A DNA stretch of 64,000 bases from Oceanibium sediminis (GCF_003265325.1 NZ_QGNX01000003.1:1-64000); one strand, 5' to 3'. Counted from the first letter of the stretch, positions 24,713 through 33,779 are shown. Made by a program: numbers and translations. Notes: a model not told the origin generated them from the letters alone.

Positions 24713-25717
24713 ATGTCCGAGATCTGGATCGACTATCTGAACTACCCCGACGTCGAGGCGCTTGAGCTGACCGACCAGGAAATCCTGGCGGCGGTGGAAA
24801 CATGCCTCGCGGCGCAGGGCCGCGGCGAAACCGTGATCGAACCCCGTGTGCACCTTGTCCCCGAGACGTCCGAGAAGGGGCATTTCAACGTGTTGCGCGG
24901 CTACGTGAAGCCGCTGGGCGTGGCCGGTGTGAAAGTGGTCGGCGACTTCGTGGACAACTACAAGCAGGGGCTGCCGTCGGAGCTGGCGGTGCTCAACCTC
25001 TTCGATCCGGAAACCGGCATTCCCAAGGCGATCGTGGACGCCACCGCCATCACCGAGATGCGCACCGGCGCCGTCACCGCGATCGGTGCGAAATACCTCG
25101 CGCGCAAGGACAGCAAGATCCTTGGCCACGTCGGCACACGTGGTACCTCCTACTGGAATATCCGCCTGATGGATCACCTTTTCGATTTCGAGGAAATCCG
25201 TGTCCATTCCCGCCGCCCGGAAAGCCGGGATGCCTTCGGCGCGCGCCTGGAGCGTGACCTCGGCAAGAAGGTGATCGTGACCGACAACTGGCAGGATTGC
25301 CTTGAGGGCGCTGACATCATGGTCGAGGCAACACGCCTGCCTGCCCCCGAGCCGATGTTCAAGACGGCCTGGATCAAGAAGGGCGCCTACGTCGTACCCT
25401 ATGGCACCATGAGCGCGGTCGAGTTCGACCTGACAGACATCATGGACAAGATCCTGGTCGATGACTGGGGGCAGTGTGGCCCGGGCCGCCCCTACGGATC
25501 GTTGCGCCGTCACGTGGACGAAGGCAAGCTGACCGAACAAACGCTCTACGCCGAGATGGGGGATGTCGTCGCCGGCAAGAAGCCGGGACGGGAATCCGAT
25601 GATGAGACCATCCTGTTCTGGCACCGGGGGCTTTCCAGCACCGACGTGGCCCTTGGCGCGGCGATGGTGGAGAAGGCGGCGCGGCTCGGAATCGGCCAGA
25701 AGCTGCGTTTTAGGTAA
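24713..25717 (+). CDS. Ornithine cyclodeaminase/mu-crystallin-family protein
   Basis: The protein has 334 residues. The family's substrate loop and NAD(P) Rossmann region are visible: ATAITEMRTGAVTAIGAKYLA followed by KILGHVGTRGTSYWNIRLM (usually GAGxQA; here the glycine motif is GHVGTRG) and ADIMVEATRLPAPEP. The family includes ornithine cyclodeaminase, alanine dehydrogenase, and delta-pyrroline carboxylate and ketimine reductases, all acting on amino or imino acids. ATG 24713 follows GGAGGA. It is divergent from the CoA-transferase operon and is followed 11 bp later by a TPR gene. The altered nucleotide-binding loop makes the exact reaction uncertain. Confidence 0.83.
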   Translation: MSEIWIDYLNYPDVEALELTDQEILAAVETCLAAQGRGETVIEPRVHLVPETSEKGHFNVLRGYVKPLGVAGVKVVGDFVDNYKQGLPSELAVLNLFDPETGIPKAIVDATAITEMRTGAVTAIGAKYLARKDSKILGHVGTRGTSYWNIRLMDHLFDFEEIRVHSRRPESRDAFGARLERDLGKKVIVTDNWQDCLEGADIMVEATRLPAPEPMFKTAWIKKGAYVVPYGTMSAVEFDLTDIMDKILVDDWGQCGPGRPYGSLRRHVDEGKLTEQTLYAEMGDVVAGKKPGRESDDETILFWHRGLSSTDVALGAAMVEKAARLGIGQKLRFR

Positions 25718-25728
25718 CGGGGGTGGCG

Positions 25729-27396
25729 ATGGCGCAGGACTACGAGTTCGACCTCAACGCCTGGCGGAGAGAGATCACGACCGCTTCGCCACAGGCGCAG
25801 GTCTGGTTCGATCGTGGCCTGGCATGGACCTACGGCTACAACCACGAAGAGGCGGTCTTCTGCTTCCACGAGGCTCTGCGCCACGACCCGGGCTGTGCCA
25901 TGGCTTGGTGGGGCATCGCCTATGCAAGCGGGCCCTTCTACAATCGGCCCTGGATTCGGTTCACTCCGCGGGAAGTGGCGGCGACCCTACCGGTCTGCCA
26001 TGATGCGGCGTCCAGGGCGGTGGCCCTGTCAGGCGGGGCGACGCTGACCGAACAGGCGCTGATCCAGGCGATTGTCCTGCGCTATCCCCGGGCGGCGGCC
26101 GCCCCCTTGGAGGAGTTGTCCCGCTGGCACGACAGCTACACTGACGCCATGCGCGCGGCGCACCGAAGCTTCCCCGAAGACCTGGACATTGCCGCGCTTT
26201 TTGTCGAGGCGGCGGTCACCCGCAACCCGCGCAAGCTTTGGGACATCCGCACCGGGGTGCCCATGCCGGGCGCGGATATCGTGGAGTGCTGCGGCGTGCT
26301 TGAACGCGCGCTGAAGCAGATGGACGTGCAGGGCGGCCCCCCGCATCCCGGCGTGCTGCACATGTACATGCACGCGCTGGAAATGTCCCAGGACCCCGAG
26401 GCCGCCCTGATTGCCGCTGACACGATGTCCTCAATCGCCCGGGACGAGGGGCATTTCCATCACATGCCGGCGCATATCTACGTGCAGTGCGGGGACTATG
26501 CCCAGTCGGTCGCCGTCAGCAAGCGGGCGGTAGCGGTGGATGACCGCTACGTTGCTGTGCGGGGGGCGGCGAATTTCTATACCACGGCACGTTGCCATGA
26601 CCTGCACCTGCTGATGTTTGCAGCAATGATGCTGGGGCACTACGGCGATGCGCTGCACGCGGCGGACAGGATCTGCACGACCGCAACGCCAGACCTGATC
26701 GGCAAGAGCTTTCCCTTCATGGCGGCGATCCTTGACGGGTATTCCGCCATGCGCACCCATGTTCACGTGCGTTTCGGGAAATGGCACGAGCTGGTCGCCG
26801 AACCGGCCCCGCAGAACCCGGAGCTGACGCCGATCCGCGCGGCCATGCATGCCTATGGCCAGGGGGTGGCGAATGCCGCGTTGGGCCGGATTGACGCGGC
26901 CGAGGACGCGCAGCGACGCCTGGACAAGGCGATTGCCGCAATCCCGCCGGACGCCATCTTCCTCAGCAATCCCATCGTGGACATGCTCGCCGTGGGCGTG
27001 GCCATGCTTGAGGGGGAGCTGGAGTACCGCAAGCGCAACTATGAGCAGGCGTTCCGCGCCCTGCGCCTGGCTGCCGAGCGCGATGACAACCTGGCCTATA
27101 CGGAGCCTTGGGCCTGGATGCATCCGCCGCGCCACGCGCTTGGCGCGCTTCTGGCCGAACAGGGCCACCTGGCCGAGGCCGAGGCAGTCTATCGCGCCGA
27201 CCTCGGTCTCAGCGACGAAGTCGCGCGCTGCGTCCAGCACCCCGACAATATCTGGGCGCTGAAGGGGTTGCTGGAATGCCTCACCGAACGTGGCGCGAAC
27301 ACAGAGGCGGCGCTGGTCGCCCAGAAGCTGAAAATCGCGCAGGCGCGCGCGGATATTCCGGTTACCGCCGCGTGCTGTTGCCGCGGCGGGCCGTAG
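25729..27396 (+). CDS. Large TPR-repeat protein
   Basis: The protein has 555 residues, mostly helical. TPR-like units are visible at the N-terminus (AQVWFDRGLAWTYGYNHEEA, typical of TPR-containing proteins annotated in roseobacters), in the middle (GHYGDALHAADRI) and at the C-terminus (ALGALLAEQGHLAEAEAVYR). There is no signal peptide and the C-terminus ends in a Cys-rich CCCRGG. TPRs mediate protein contacts, and no enzymatic domain is seen. ATG 25729 is chosen; a GTG two codons earlier is possible. It is cotranscribed with the mu-crystallin-like gene. Confidence 0.8.
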   Translation: MAQDYEFDLNAWRREITTASPQAQVWFDRGLAWTYGYNHEEAVFCFHEALRHDPGCAMAWWGIAYASGPFYNRPWIRFTPREVAATLPVCHDAASRAVALSGGATLTEQALIQAIVLRYPRAAAAPLEELSRWHDSYTDAMRAAHRSFPEDLDIAALFVEAAVTRNPRKLWDIRTGVPMPGADIVECCGVLERALKQMDVQGGPPHPGVLHMYMHALEMSQDPEAALIAADTMSSIARDEGHFHHMPAHIYVQCGDYAQSVAVSKRAVAVDDRYVAVRGAANFYTTARCHDLHLLMFAAMMLGHYGDALHAADRICTTATPDLIGKSFPFMAAILDGYSAMRTHVHVRFGKWHELVAEPAPQNPELTPIRAAMHAYGQGVANAALGRIDAAEDAQRRLDKAIAAIPPDAIFLSNPIVDMLAVGVAMLEGELEYRKRNYEQAFRALRLAAERDDNLAYTEPWAWMHPPRHALGALLAEQGHLAEAEAVYRADLGLSDEVARCVQHPDNIWALKGLLECLTERGANTEAALVAQKLKIAQARADIPVTAACCCRGGP

Positions 27397-27415
27397 CACG
27401 CGCCCCGCGCCTCGC

Positions 27416-28222
27416 TCAGCCGGGCCGGTGATATCCGGCGCGGCGCGCTTCCTCATCCCAGGTTTCGGTCAGGGCGTAGCGCTCGGGGTCGGGGACCCGC
27501 TCGAAACCGCTGAGGCAAAGGTCTCGTAGCAAGGCAGCGCTAGCCGGATCGCCGGCGGCCCCTTCCAGGGCGCGGCCGAGGGCCTCGGCGGTTTCTGCCG
27601 GGACGGCCCGTGCCGCCGTCAGCACGGGCATCGGCGCACAATCGGTCCGCGCCACGACCCGCAGCTTCGCTGCCGTCTCGGGCTCATGCCGTTCCAGCAA
27701 CTGGTGGAAGTAGCTGTCCACCGGCGCGATGTCTGCCCGTCCCTCGATCACGGAGTTGAGCGATGCGCGGGGTGTGACGACGGGCCCGATGCTTTCACGA
27801 TAGAGGGGCTGCCCGTCTTTTCGATGGGCCAGCAGCATCCTGCGCGGCGCGTTGAACCCCGAATGGGACCCTTCATCGGTCCAGGCGATGCGCCCGCCGA
27901 AAGTATCCTCAAGACTCTGATGGGCAGAGTCGGCCCTTACTACCATGACCGTGCAATAGGTCGGGCCGCTGCAAAGGGCCGTGTCGGGCACCGGTGCCGC
28001 GACGATTCGCGGATCGTGGGTCGAGCGGCGAAACGGCCAGCCGCACATGAACACGCAGCCCATGTCATCCCTGCTCCAAAGGGCGTCCAGCGGCGCCGGG
28101 GCGGGGTAGTCGATGACCTCAAGCGGGATTCCCGCCCTGTCGGCCGCGCGCTCGATCAACGCGCGCCAGAGTTCCGCAACCCCGGGCGTGACGTTGTACA
28201 TGCGGGTGCAGCCGATCAACAC
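27416..28222 (-). CDS. PhnD-like periplasmic-binding-fold protein without signal peptide
   Basis: The protein has 268 residues with the PhnD/phosphonate-binding fold: MYNVTPGVAELWRALIERAA at the N-terminus, GGRIAWTDEGSHSGFNAPRRML in the middle, and GRADIAPVDSYFHQLL. No signal peptide or lipobox is present, so it is probably cytoplasmic unless a start is missed. GTG 28222 overlaps the GntR stop by 7 bp, so the two are translationally coupled. A cytoplasmic binding protein attached to a regulator gene suggests ligand sensing or buffering rather than import. Confidence 0.75.
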   Translation of the reverse strand: MLIGCTRMYNVTPGVAELWRALIERAADRAGIPLEVIDYPAPAPLDALWSRDDMGCVFMCGWPFRRSTHDPRIVAAPVPDTALCSGPTYCTVMVVRADSAHQSLEDTFGGRIAWTDEGSHSGFNAPRRMLLAHRKDGQPLYRESIGPVVTPRASLNSVIEGRADIAPVDSYFHQLLERHEPETAAKLRVVARTDCAPMPVLTAARAVPAETAEALGRALEGAAGDPASAALLRDLCLSGFERVPDPERYALTETWDEEARRAGYHRPG

Positions 28223-28965
28223 GGCATGTCCCTTACGGCCTGCGGTCCGGAAAAACGCCCGGTGAAGCGGAACATCTCGCCCGGGTGGATCAGTTGCACG
28301 TAGGTGATGATGTCCTCGCCCAGCCAGGTGCGGCGAATCAACCTTAGGCAGGGGGCATTTTCTTCGATTTCCAGCAGCTTGCTGATCTCGGGTCCGGCCG
28401 AGATCGCGTCAACCTTGTGCTCGACCTCGCTGAACATGACGTTCTTCTGCAAGTAGTCCGAGGCCGTGACGGTGGTGAAATCCTGCTCCAGGAAAAGCGG
28501 CGCGAATTTCGGCACGACGAGGCGGACCTCGATCTGGATCGGATGCCCGTCGCTGAGGTGGAGCACCTGGATCTTGAAGATGTCCTCGCCCAGGGGGACC
28601 TCCAGGCGGCCGGCTTCCTGTTTTGTCGCGGGGCCGCGCTGTGCCTCAAGCAGGATGCTGGAATGCTCCTTGCCCTGATCTTCGATTTCCTGCGCGATGC
28701 TTCGGATCTCGAACAGGGGGGCAAGCGTCTTGAACTCGGCCACGAAGGTGCCAAGACCCTGAACCCGGTTGAGACGCCCCTCCACGGTCAGTTCCGACAC
28801 GGCGCGATTGACCGTCATCCGCGAAGCGGAGAAATGCTTGGCCAGTTCCGCCTCGGAAGGGATGCGGTCGCCGGGGGAAAGGTTCCCGCTTGAGATGCCG
28901 TCAAGGATGTAGTTCTTGATCTGGCGACTCAGGGGAATCCTGGAGATCTTGGCCGGTGTCTTCAC
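28216..28965 (-). CDS. GntR-family (HutC subfamily) transcriptional regulator
   Basis: The protein has 249 residues, normal for HutC-type regulators. The winged helix-turn-helix is at the N-terminus (PLSRQIKNYILDGISSG, then SEAELAKHFSASRMTVNRAVSEL and GRLNRVQGLGTFV), followed by a UTRA ligand domain (EVEHKVDAISAGPEISKLLEIEENAPCLRL). The GTG at 28965 has GGAG 6 nt upstream and gives the normal length. An ATG at 29055 would add a Lys-rich 30-residue tail and start inside the putative operator. It is divergent from the TRAP transporter. A TTGTATA motif in its promoter suggests autoregulation. Confidence 0.87.
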   Translation of the reverse strand: MKTPAKISRIPLSRQIKNYILDGISSGNLSPGDRIPSEAELAKHFSASRMTVNRAVSELTVEGRLNRVQGLGTFVAEFKTLAPLFEIRSIAQEIEDQGKEHSSILLEAQRGPATKQEAGRLEVPLGEDIFKIQVLHLSDGHPIQIEVRLVVPKFAPLFLEQDFTTVTASDYLQKNVMFSEVEHKVDAISAGPEISKLLEIEENAPCLRLIRRTWLGEDIITYVQLIHPGEMFRFTGRFSGPQAVRDMPC

Positions 28966-29058
28966 GTTCTGCTCCGCCTTGGGCTCGTGCTTTGTTTTTC
29001 GGTGTTTCTTTTCACTTTGGTCCCTTTCGCGCGGCCACGCAATTTTTGTTTGCATAAA

Positions 29059-29068
29059 TTGTATATAC
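29059..29068. promoter_or_regulatory. TTGTATATAC, candidate autoregulatory GntR operator
   Basis: The motif lies between the GntR gene (94 bp from its GTG) and the TRAP binding-protein gene (99 bp away), so one site could control both. It matches the other three TTGTATA sites in the window. Confidence 0.5.
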
Positions 29069-29166
29069 CAGCATAGACTTGTCAATAATTCCGGACCGGA
29101 AAAGGCTCGGATGACAGAGGGGGGACGCCTTCCGGGCACCCGTTTCCAACAGACAGGGAGATACGA

Positions 29167-30192
29167 ATGATCCAGAATTTCAGAAAGCTAGCCGGTGCGA
29201 TGGGCCTTGCGGTCGCGGTCATCGGTGCGCCCGCGCTCGCACAGGAAACGGCCACTCTGCGATTCTCTTCCGCTTTCTCGCCGATGAGCGCGAACAACCG
29301 GGTGAGCGTTCCCGCTTTCATCGAAGCGGTCGAGAAAGCCTCCGAAGGGACGCTCAAGATCGAGCATTACCCCGGTGGTTCGCTGGGCAAGAGCCCGGTG
29401 CAGCAGTTGTCCATGGTCGAAAACGGGATCACGGATATCGCCGAAGTGGTGGTCGCCTACACCCCGGGCCGTTTTCCCGAACTGTCGGTTTTCGAACTGC
29501 CCTTCCTGGCGGAAACCAACGTCGAGGCCGGCCTCGCCGCATACAGCCTGTACGAGAAAGGCCTGGTTTCGGACTTCGAGGACCTGATGCTTGTCGGGAT
29601 CATCATGACCGGGCCCTACGCGTTGTCATCTGCCGAACCGATCGCCAATCTGGATGACATTTCGGGCACGCGCCTGCGCGTTGCCGGACCGATCCAGACC
29701 GAAATGGCCAGCTTGCTGGGCGCAACGCCCGTCGGCAACGTCGCGGCCCCGCAGATCGCCGAGAACATCTCTCGCGGGTTGCTCGAAGGGGCCATGATGG
29801 CGCCCGGTAACCTTTACAACTTCCGTATCGCGGATGCCGCCAAGCATCACATGTGGGACCTGAAGCTGGGCTCTGTCGCGGTGATCTTCCCGATGCGTCG
29901 GGACACCTATGAAAACCTGCCGCCGAAAGCCAAGGCAGCCTTTGACACTTACTCTGGCGAGTGGTTCACCCGCGTCCTGGGCGAGGGGCTGGACAAACAG
30001 CAGGAAGAAAGCAAGGCCAAGATCAGCGCCGATAGTGAGCAGACCGTGTATACTTGGACGGATGAACAGATCGAAGAGGTCCGCGCCCTGCTTCAGCCCG
30101 TGGTTGAGGAATGGAACCAGCCGAACGAAAACGGCGTGAACCTCTATGAAGAGGCGGTTTCGGCCCTCGAATCCGTCCGCGCGCAGAACTGA
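29167..30192 (+). CDS. TRAP transporter substrate-binding protein (DctP family)
   Basis: The protein has 341 residues with a signal peptide cleaved near ALAQE (residue 26). The mature protein has the DctP fold: ATLRFSSAFSPMSANN, HYPGGSLGKSPVQQLSMVENG, and TRLRVAGPIQTEMASLLGATPV with the conserved Arg that binds the ligand carboxylate. It captures an organic acid in the periplasm for the DctQM permease encoded next. ATG 29167 follows AGGGAGA. It is divergent from the GntR regulator, which probably controls it. Confidence 0.9.
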   Translation: MIQNFRKLAGAMGLAVAVIGAPALAQETATLRFSSAFSPMSANNRVSVPAFIEAVEKASEGTLKIEHYPGGSLGKSPVQQLSMVENGITDIAEVVVAYTPGRFPELSVFELPFLAETNVEAGLAAYSLYEKGLVSDFEDLMLVGIIMTGPYALSSAEPIANLDDISGTRLRVAGPIQTEMASLLGATPVGNVAAPQIAENISRGLLEGAMMAPGNLYNFRIADAAKHHMWDLKLGSVAVIFPMRRDTYENLPPKAKAAFDTYSGEWFTRVLGEGLDKQQEESKAKISADSEQTVYTWTDEQIEEVRALLQPVVEEWNQPNENGVNLYEEAVSALESVRAQN

Positions 30193-30268
30193 TCGCAGCA
30201 ACGACCCAACCCCGGCAAGGCGGCGCAACAATACCGCCTTGCCCTTTCCATCTGAAGGAGGTGCCGTG

Positions 30269-30823
30269 ATGTCGGCAAGCGCGCTGATCCTGAAGTGGCT
30301 CCGTCGAAGCGAGGACGCCGCCGCGATCGGCTTGCTCGGCCTGTTGATCCTTTCGGTCGCTACCTTCGCCGACGTGATCATGCGCGGCGTGTTCAACGCA
30401 CCGATCTATGGCCTCAGCGACCTGGTCGAGATCGTCACGCCCCCGGTCGTGGCCTCCTGTTTCCCGGCGGCGCTGGCAGCGCGGCAGAACATCACCATCC
30501 GCTTTCTCGGACGGGGCCTTCCGACGCGGGCGGGGCAGGCGGTGGAAGTCTTCGGACAGGCGGTGACCTTGCTGGTGATCCTCGGCATCGTATGGCGCGT
30601 CGGGGACTATTCCTGGGACATCTTCGACAACCAGCAGGTCACTTGGCTTCTGAACATTCCGGCCTGGCCGTCGTGGTTCCTGACCTCCCTGCTTCTTGCG
30701 GTCTGTGTGCCGATCCAGTGCCTCGTCCTGCTCGAAACCGTCGCGAACCTTCGGCAAGGGAATCCCCTGCTGCCGGACCACCCCGAACTTGACGGCCAGA
30801 CCGGCAACGAGAGCCGAGGATAG
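30269..30823 (+). CDS. TRAP transporter small permease (DctQ family)
   Basis: The protein has 184 residues with four hydrophobic segments, the DctQ layout (LLGLLILSVATFADVIMRGVF, then the second segment with PPVVASCFPAALAAR). It pairs with the large DctM subunit. ATG 30269 sits 7 nt after AGGAGG. The gene lies 76 bp after dctP and 5 bp before dctM. Confidence 0.88.
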   Translation: MSASALILKWLRRSEDAAAIGLLGLLILSVATFADVIMRGVFNAPIYGLSDLVEIVTPPVVASCFPAALAARQNITIRFLGRGLPTRAGQAVEVFGQAVTLLVILGIVWRVGDYSWDIFDNQQVTWLLNIPAWPSWFLTSLLLAVCVPIQCLVLLETVANLRQGNPLLPDHPELDGQTGNESRG

Positions 30824-30828
30824 AATTC

Positions 30829-32133
30829 ATGGACCCCATTATCGTTGGACTTCTCGGCTTCGCCGGCATGCTGAGCCTGATCGCCTTGCACGTTCCGATC
30901 GGCATCGCCATGGCAATGGCAGGAGTCATCGGCTTTGCCGTACTGACGGGCAACCTCAGTGCCGCCATCGCCATGTTCGGAACCGAGACGGCGGGCGCGA
31001 TATCAAGCCCTGAACTCGTCATCATCCCGATGTTCCTGCTGATGGGGGCCTTCGCGGGCACTTCGGGGCTTGCGGGGGACCTCTATCGCCTGTCCAACGC
31101 GCTGATCGGTCACCGAAAGGGCGGGCTGGCGGTGGCGACCATCGCCGGTTGCGGCGGGTTCGGGGCGGCCTGCGGCTCCTCCATCGCGACCACCGCGACG
31201 ATGGCGCGTATCGCGCTGCCGGAAATGGAAAGCCGCAACTATGCACAGAGCCTTGGCGCGGGCAGCATCGCGGCGGGCGGAACCCTGGGCTCGCTGATCC
31301 CGCCGTCCTCGATCATGCTGATCTATGCCTTCCTGACCGAGCAATTCGTGGTGGACCTGTTCATCGCCGGCATCCTTCCCGGCCTGCTGACCATCGGGAT
31401 CTACATTCTTGCGATCTATGTCGTCGTGCGCCGGAACCCGGCCCTTGCCCCCGCGGGGGAAAGGGCAACCTGGGGGCAAACGGCGCGGGTCGCGCTATCG
31501 ACATGGGGGATTATCCTCGTCATCGGCATCATGACGGTCGGACTATACGGCGGGATTTTCACCGTGACCGAGGCTGCCGCCGCCGGTGTTCTGGTCACGA
31601 TGCTTTTCGCCTTCGCGCGCGGCAAGCTCGACCGCGCCAGCCTGCGCCGGACGGTGGCCGAAACCGCCTACAGCGTGGGGATGCTCTATACCATCCTGAT
31701 CGGGGCGCATATCTTTTCGAACTTCGTGACCCTGACCCAGCTTCCCTCGGCGTTGATCGAAGGTATTGTCAGCCTCGATCTTGCGCCGCTGCTTGTCATC
31801 ATGATGCTGGCGTTGATGTATATCGTCCTTGGCGCGATCTTCGACTCCATCGCGGCCATGGTGATCACGCTGCCCTTCGTGTTTCCGCTGGTGACGGTCG
31901 GGCTTGGATACGACCCGATCTGGTGGGGCATCGTGATGATCGTGGTGATCGAGATCGGCATGATCACACCGCCCATCGGCATCAACGTCTTCGTCATGCA
32001 CGGGGTCAGGCGAGATATCCCGCTTCGGACCATCTTCCGCGGCATCATGCCATTCCTCGCGGCGGATATCGTGCGGCTCCTGCTGATCATCCTGTTCCCG
32101 GCCATCGCGCTCTGGTTACCACGGACGATGTGA
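30829..32133 (+). CDS. TRAP transporter large permease (DctM family)
   Basis: The protein has 434 residues and about twelve membrane segments. Typical DctM features are GIAMAMAGVIGF at helix 1, the conserved GCGGFGAACGSSIATTATMA region, and ASRNYAQSL-type loop followed by AAGGTLGSLIPPSSIMLIY. It drives uptake with a sodium or proton gradient. It ends the operon at a shared hairpin with the convergent metallophosphoesterase gene. The substrate, like that of DctP, is an unidentified organic acid. Confidence 0.92.
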   Translation: MDPIIVGLLGFAGMLSLIALHVPIGIAMAMAGVIGFAVLTGNLSAAIAMFGTETAGAISSPELVIIPMFLLMGAFAGTSGLAGDLYRLSNALIGHRKGGLAVATIAGCGGFGAACGSSIATTATMARIALPEMESRNYAQSLGAGSIAAGGTLGSLIPPSSIMLIYAFLTEQFVVDLFIAGILPGLLTIGIYILAIYVVVRRNPALAPAGERATWGQTARVALSTWGIILVIGIMTVGLYGGIFTVTEAAAAGVLVTMLFAFARGKLDRASLRRTVAETAYSVGMLYTILIGAHIFSNFVTLTQLPSALIEGIVSLDLAPLLVIMMLALMYIVLGAIFDSIAAMVITLPFVFPLVTVGLGYDPIWWGIVMIVVIEIGMITPPIGINVFVMHGVRRDIPLRTIFRGIMPFLAADIVRLLLIILFPAIALWLPRTM

Positions 32134-32144
32134 TCGGTGGTGCA

Positions 32145-32166
32145 GCGCGGCCGGCGTTGGCCGCGC
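32145..32166. terminator. Bidirectional hairpin between convergent genes
   Basis: GCGCGGCC, GGCGTT and GGCCGCGC form a perfect 8-bp stem in the 40-bp gap between the convergent dctM and metallophosphoesterase stops. Confidence 0.7.
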
Positions 32167-32173
32167 GTGCCGC

Positions 32174-32965
32174 TCAGAACGGGTAGGGGCCCTCGGCCGG
32201 GTCGAGGGGCAGCGCGCTCCAGACGCCGCCCGGGGCGGTGTCGATCACCGCGCATCCTGTCGGGCCGGTAAGGAACCCCACCGTCGCGCTGTCCCGCCGG
32301 TCCAGCGCGAAGGCGCTGCAGATCGCGGGGGCCGTCGCCACCGCGTGCTGCCCGATCCGCCCGTGATAGACGCCGTGAACATGGCCGGCGATCACCGTGA
32401 CGTCGGCTTGCGCGCTCCCAAGCACCGTTTCCAGCGCGGGGGTATTCTCCAGTCCGATGGCGTCCATGAACTTTATGCCCGTGTGCAGCGGCGGGTGGTG
32501 CAGCGCCACCACGACCGGGCCGGGCCAGTCCAGCGCATCGGCAAGCAGCGCCAGGCTTTCTGCGCGCAGCCTACCCCCGCCTTGCCCTTCGACGAGCGTG
32601 TCCAGCCCGATGACGCGGGTTCCGGCAAGATCGACGGTCCAGTCGACCAGCCCACTTCCCGGCATTCCCGGCGTATCGGCGAAAGCGGCGCGCATCGGCT
32701 CGCGCGCGTCGTGATTGCCCGGGATCGCCAGAAGGGGAAGCTGCAGGCGGTCAAGCTCGGCGCGCGCGAAGGCGTAGCTGTCGGGGCTGCCGTCGTCGCT
32801 GATGTCGCCCGTGAGCAGCACCGCGTCGAGCGGGCCGAGCGCGTCGAGGCGTGCAACCAGCCGGTCGATCGCCGCGCGCAAAAGCGCCCGCGTGTCCAGC
32901 ACGCCGGACGCCAGCGCGCCCCGGGTCACCACGTGCAGGTCGGTCAGCTGCAGGAAACGCGCCAT
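32174..32965 (-). CDS. Calcineurin-like metallophosphoesterase (CpdA/GpdQ-type)
   Basis: The protein has 263 residues. The metal-ligand boxes are complete: LTDLH, LTGDISDDG, PGNHD, ALHHPPLH and AGHVHGVYHG. This is the class III cyclic-nucleotide phosphodiesterase/glycerophosphodiesterase group. It lies 4 bp after a permease gene, last in an operon with a glycerol-phosphate-type ABC importer, so hydrolysis of glycerophosphodiesters (GpdQ-like) fits better than cAMP turnover. No signal peptide, so it acts in the cytoplasm. Confidence 0.88.
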   Translation of the reverse strand: MARFLQLTDLHVVTRGALASGVLDTRALLRAAIDRLVARLDALGPLDAVLLTGDISDDGSPDSYAFARAELDRLQLPLLAIPGNHDAREPMRAAFADTPGMPGSGLVDWTVDLAGTRVIGLDTLVEGQGGGRLRAESLALLADALDWPGPVVVALHHPPLHTGIKFMDAIGLENTPALETVLGSAQADVTVIAGHVHGVYHGRIGQHAVATAPAICSAFALDRRDSATVGFLTGPTGCAVIDTAPGGVWSALPLDPAEGPYPF

Positions 32966-32969
32966 CCGC

Positions 32970-33779
32970 CTACTTGATCCCGGCCCGCAGGAAGGCCTGC
33001 ACGAACTGGCGCTGGAACACGAGGAAGGCGATCAGCAGCGGCGCGACCGACATCATCGTCGCGGCAGAAATGACCGAGATATCCACCCCGTTCTCAGGCG
33101 CGCCGAAGATCGACAGTCCCACGGTCAGGGGCCGCGTATCCGGCGAGTTCGTGACGATCAGCGGCCACAGGAAGTTGTTCCAGTGGGTCGAGACGGAAAC
33201 CAGCGCATAGGCCAGGTACGTGGGCCGGGCGAGCGGGACATAGACCCGCCACAGGATGCCGAACCAACCGCAGCCCTCAACCCGGGCGGCCTCGTGCAGC
33301 TCGATCGGCACGCCCTTGAAGGCCTGGCGCATGAGGAAGATGCCGAAGGCCGAGGCCATGTAGGGCATCCCCACGCCGAGGATCGAGTCGAACAGCCCCA
33401 AGCGAGAGACCATGGCGTAGTTCTCGACGATCAGCACCTCGGGCAGGATGAAAAGCTGCATCAGCACCAGGATGAACACGAAATCCCGCCCCGGGAACTG
33501 CACCTTGGCAAAGGCGAAACCCGCAAGCGTGGTGATCACGAACTGGCCGATCAGGATGACGGTGACCAGCACGAAGGTGTTCAGAAAATACCTGAGCCAG
33601 GGCGCGCCATCCCAGGCGGTGCGGAAGTTGTCCAGCGTCCAGGCCGCGGTGACGTTGAAGTTGACCGCGTCCGACGTGGTATGGAACGCCGCCCAGAAGG
33701 CGAAGACCAGAGGGGAGATCCAGATGACGGCAAGCAGCAGCGCGCCCAGCGTCTCGATATGGCGGGAGAGGGCTCTCAT
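32970..33779 (-). CDS. Carbohydrate-type ABC transporter permease 2 (UgpE/MalG-type)
   Basis: The protein has 269 residues with six membrane segments and the EAA coupling loop (ELHEAARVEGCGWFGILWRVYVP, with the conserved EAA..G). It partners the MalF-type permease whose gene it overlaps by 4 bp. The start is the ATG at 33779. Together with the binding protein and ATPase it forms a complete CUT1-type importer. Confidence 0.92.
   Translation of the reverse strand: MRALSRHIETLGALLLAVIWISPLVFAFWAAFHTTSDAVNFNVTAAWTLDNFRTAWDGAPWLRYFLNTFVLVTVILIGQFVITTLAGFAFAKVQFPGRDFVFILVLMQLFILPEVLIVENYAMVSRLGLFDSILGVGMPYMASAFGIFLMRQAFKGVPIELHEAARVEGCGWFGILWRVYVPLARPTYLAYALVSVSTHWNNFLWPLIVTNSPDTRPLTVGLSIFGAPENGVDISVISAATMMSVAPLLIAFLVFQRQFVQAFLRAGIK

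Noticed and set aside
30023-30781. 252-codon minus-strand ORF opposite the TRAP genes
   Set aside because: Shadow of dctP/dctQ; no start signals and composition of a reverse frame.
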